NCBI GenBank assembly: GCA_002432095.1
Contig: DJFQ01000186.1
Location: 9,356-17,155, forward strand
Direction: 5' to 3'
Origin: Marinagarivorans sp. UBA5868
GTDB taxonomy: Bacteria > Pseudomonadota > Gammaproteobacteria > Pseudomonadales > Cellvibrionaceae
Length of the DNA: 7,800 nucleotides
A program made the position numbers and the translations under genes. This document shows positions 6,153 to 7,800 of this stretch, one piece after another (within the stretch, counting starts at the first letter, position 1; every line of letters begins with the position of its first letter). Under the pieces are notes generated by a model that was given only the letters and a program-made list of their open reading frames with translations, did not search any database and had not been told where the DNA came from.

Positions 6153-7582
6153 GATTGGAAAAGGTTTTGCGAGCGTTGATTAGCCAGAGGTAACGTGACC
6201 AAAACACGGGTTTTGGCCGCGTCGCATTGCGGCGCGGCGGCAGTATCCCCGTCGGCTGCATTGATTGCAACCGTGCCACCTAGTTTTTCGATAGTACTAT
6301 TAGCCAGAAACGCGCCTATTCCCAGCCCGCTTTTTTTGGCAGACTTTTGCGGCTTACCCCAGCGTGCCAACAGCTCCTTCGGCATACCGGGGCCGTCGTC
6401 GGTGATGGTGATTTGCAATACCGATGCATCGCATTGAAAGTCCACCGCGACAAATGTTTTTGCCGCGTCAATAGCGTTGTCGATGAGATTAATAAGCGCG
6501 TGGCGTAACAAGAGGCTCTGGTGCAATTGGTTTACGCTGCAGGATGGATCAGCGGTGAACTGCGGCGTATGAAGTGGCTTATTCAATCCGTAATGTTCGC
6601 GCAAATGATCGAGCAACTCATGCACGGGCTCGAGCAGTTGCTCGCTACTTTCCTGCTCGGCCAGCAGCGAGAGTTTTTTCATGGTGTCTTTACATCGACT
6701 GATCTGTCCCAACATCAGATCGATGTCCTGGCGTTTCTCTGCAGTGTCTGATTCATTACGCATTTCACCGAGCAAAATCGTCAAGGTTGACAGCGGTGTA
6801 CCGAGTGCATGTACCGTAGAAGTAGCGAGCGTTCCTATACCGATCAACTGTTCGTTTCGCAGCGTCTCTTCCCGCGCACGGCTTAATTGCAACTGATGGC
6901 TGCGCAGAGATACCGCCAATTTAGAAATAAAATAACAAGCCACAATTGAACTGCCGCAAAAATTAATCCACATACCCAGAAGGTGAAACTGGTAATCGTC
7001 AGGGATGTGGTCGAAGTGGTTATTGATATCCAGGTAGAGAAATGCGCTATAAACCAAAATACCTGCAATGCTGAAAAGCCAGGCGTTGCGCGGCCGCAAC
7101 GCAGTTGCGGCAATGGCGATCAGCACCAAAAAATAGTAGATAAAGGGATTTTCCGATCGGCCGGAATAAAAAACTACCAGCGCCAACCAAATGCCATCAA
7201 TAATCAGCTCCCGCAGCACATGTTGTGGCTGAATATCACCGCCACCGCGAGAAAGTAGCCATAGAGACCAAGCCATGCCACATGCGATAACCCCCAGAAT
7301 CACCGGGTAATTCACCGGCCATTCTGACAAGGTATCAAGCAGCCATAAAAAACACAGCAAGGCTGCGAGCACGAGTAAACGCAGCTGCAAAAGCTTGCGC
7401 AAAATGATGGCGCTGCCGCCGGCGAACGCGTTGTCGACGATAGAAGCACCGTTTAATTCGGTGGCAAGGTAAGGGCCTGTTGCAAGGCGGCGGCGAGCGA
7501 GGGAAATACCATCACCCGCTCTGGCGTTTGCGGAAACTTTGCCCTTGCCAGGGTTTTGAGCGGTTGTGGTTGCCATTCGCAT
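6149..7582 (-). CDS. regB: sensor histidine kinase, RegB/PrrB/ActS redox type
   Basis: Inner-membrane redox-sensing kinase, 477 residues if the ATG at 7582 is used. About six hydrophobic segments lie between residues 60 and 222. Residues 141-147 (GRSENPF) match the RegB ubiquinone-binding heptapeptide GGxxNPF except for the second Gly. The H-box holds phospho-acceptor H258 (STVHALGTPLST). C297 in ISRCKD lies 39 residues later, matching the redox-active cysteine of Rhodobacter RegB (H225/C265 as I recall). The ATPase domain shows an N-box around 361-372, DDGPGM (395-400) and SGLGIGAF (418-425). The start is doubtful: the first 43 residues overlap the upstream transporter gene in another frame, look non-conserved, and have no clear ribosome site. 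After that gene ends, the only candidate starts are rare ones, such as TTG at 7402 (417 residues). Confidence 0.9.
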   Translation of the reverse strand: MRMATTTAQNPGKGKVSANARAGDGISLARRRLATGPYLATELNGASIVDNAFAGGSAIILRKLLQLRLLVLAALLCFLWLLDTLSEWPVNYPVILGVIACGMAWSLWLLSRGGGDIQPQHVLRELIIDGIWLALVVFYSGRSENPFIYYFLVLIAIAATALRPRNAWLFSIAGILVYSAFLYLDINNHFDHIPDDYQFHLLGMWINFCGSSIVACYFISKLAVSLRSHQLQLSRAREETLRNEQLIGIGTLATSTVHALGTPLSTLTILLGEMRNESDTAEKRQDIDLMLGQISRCKDTMKKLSLLAEQESSEQLLEPVHELLDHLREHYGLNKPLHTPQFTADPSCSVNQLHQSLLLRHALINLIDNAIDAAKTFVAVDFQCDASVLQITITDDGPGMPKELLARWGKPQKSAKKSGLGIGAFLANSTIEKLGGTVAINAADGDTAAAPQCDAAKTRVLVTLPLANQRSQNLFQS

Positions 7583-7800
7583 AAATAAATCCGGATTTCA
7601 TTTTTTTCGCAAAACGCGACCAGTTTGTTAAGTGCAGCCAAACCTCCGGCGTCCATTAATTGCACATCCTCCAGGGATACCACAATGCCCCGCATTGTCG
7701 ATGCAGCTTGGGCCAGCTCACCAAACACCCGATCTGCTGCGGCGAAAAACAGAGGGCCGGCAATTCTGAAGGCTTTCCACCCATCCGGCAAACCCTGCGG
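7453..7800 (-). CDS. SulP-family anion transporter, C-terminal STAS domain (5' truncated)
   Basis: The last 115 or so residues of a protein whose start lies to the right of the window. The frame is open to the edge, and the TTG at 7791 is only an internal codon. The visible part is a STAS domain: an initial strand FRIAGPLFFAAADRVFGEL, then the central strand and helix IVVSLEDVQLMDAGGLAAL (whose MDAGG corresponds to the conserved D-A-T-G turn of SulP STAS domains), then IRIYLCEW and an amphipathic C-terminal helix. The GPLFFAAAD start is typical of STAS domains at the cytoplasmic end of SulP transporters (sulfate, bicarbonate or other anions), but the membrane part is not visible, so a stand-alone STAS protein remains possible. 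It ends with TAA at 7455-7453, inside the longest reading frame of the kinase gene, which suggests co-transcription with the RegB/RegA-type pair. Confidence 0.82.
   Translation of the reverse strand, partial: PQGLPDGWKAFRIAGPLFFAAADRVFGELAQAASTMRGIVVSLEDVQLMDAGGLAALNKLVAFCEKNEIRIYLCEWQPQPLKTLARAKFPQTPERVMVFPSLAAALQQALTLPPN

Noticed and set aside
6610..6644. Inverted repeat CGAGCAACT / AGTTGCTCG (17-base spacer) with an adjoining CGAGCA-GT-TGCTCG palindrome
   Set aside because: It lies inside the kinase gene where repeated Glu-Gln-Leu and His-Glu-Leu codons explain the similarity, with no T-run or regulatory position; probably coincidence.

Overview
The window looks like chromosomal DNA of a gammaproteobacterium. 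The evidence is a full-length TrmA-type tRNA methyltransferase, a RegB/RegA-type two-component pair and moderate GC (roughly half by eye). I cannot name the genus; a marine or plant-associated, Cellvibrio-like lineage is only a guess. Coding density is near total, and there is no non-coding stretch over 300 bases. I saw no tRNA, rRNA, CRISPR array, insertion sequence or prophage.

Left half (1-4501, + strand): one tightly packed operon. It runs from the end of a first BMP/nucleoside-type ABC permease, through a second permease, an isochorismatase-like cysteine hydrolase that matches biuret hydrolase (BiuH) at every catalytic position I can recall, a double-domain ABC ATPase and a second, paralogous cysteine hydrolase, to a small cupin. 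Gaps are at most 20 bases and one pair of genes overlaps. The substrate-binding protein expected for this importer is not in the window and is probably further left. The simplest reading is an importer for a small ureido compound (biuret, triuret or similar) with two intracellular amidohydrolases that release its nitrogen as ammonia. Biuret hydrolysis yields allophanate, so an allophanate hydrolase would be needed; none is present here. The second hydrolase is a candidate triuret hydrolase (TrtA), because known trtA genes cluster with biuH and encode close relatives of it. That assignment is inference.

Right half (7800 down to 4498, - strand): a second co-directional cluster. It starts with the C-terminal STAS domain of a SulP-type anion transporter cut by the window edge. 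It continues with a RegB/PrrB/ActS-type membrane histidine kinase that keeps the redox-sensing cysteine position and a variant of the quinone-binding heptapeptide, then its RegA/PrrA/ActR-type response regulator (4-base ATGA overlap), and ends with trmA. The kinase reading frame overlaps the transporter gene by up to 130 bases, and the true kinase start is uncertain.

The two clusters converge tail to tail. The cupin and trmA stop codons share the palindrome CTAG at 4498-4501, so there is no intergenic space for a terminator and each transcript must end inside or beyond the opposing gene. The most interesting part is the two-hydrolase ABC operon as a possible dedicated uptake and breakdown system for biuret/triuret-like nitrogen compounds.
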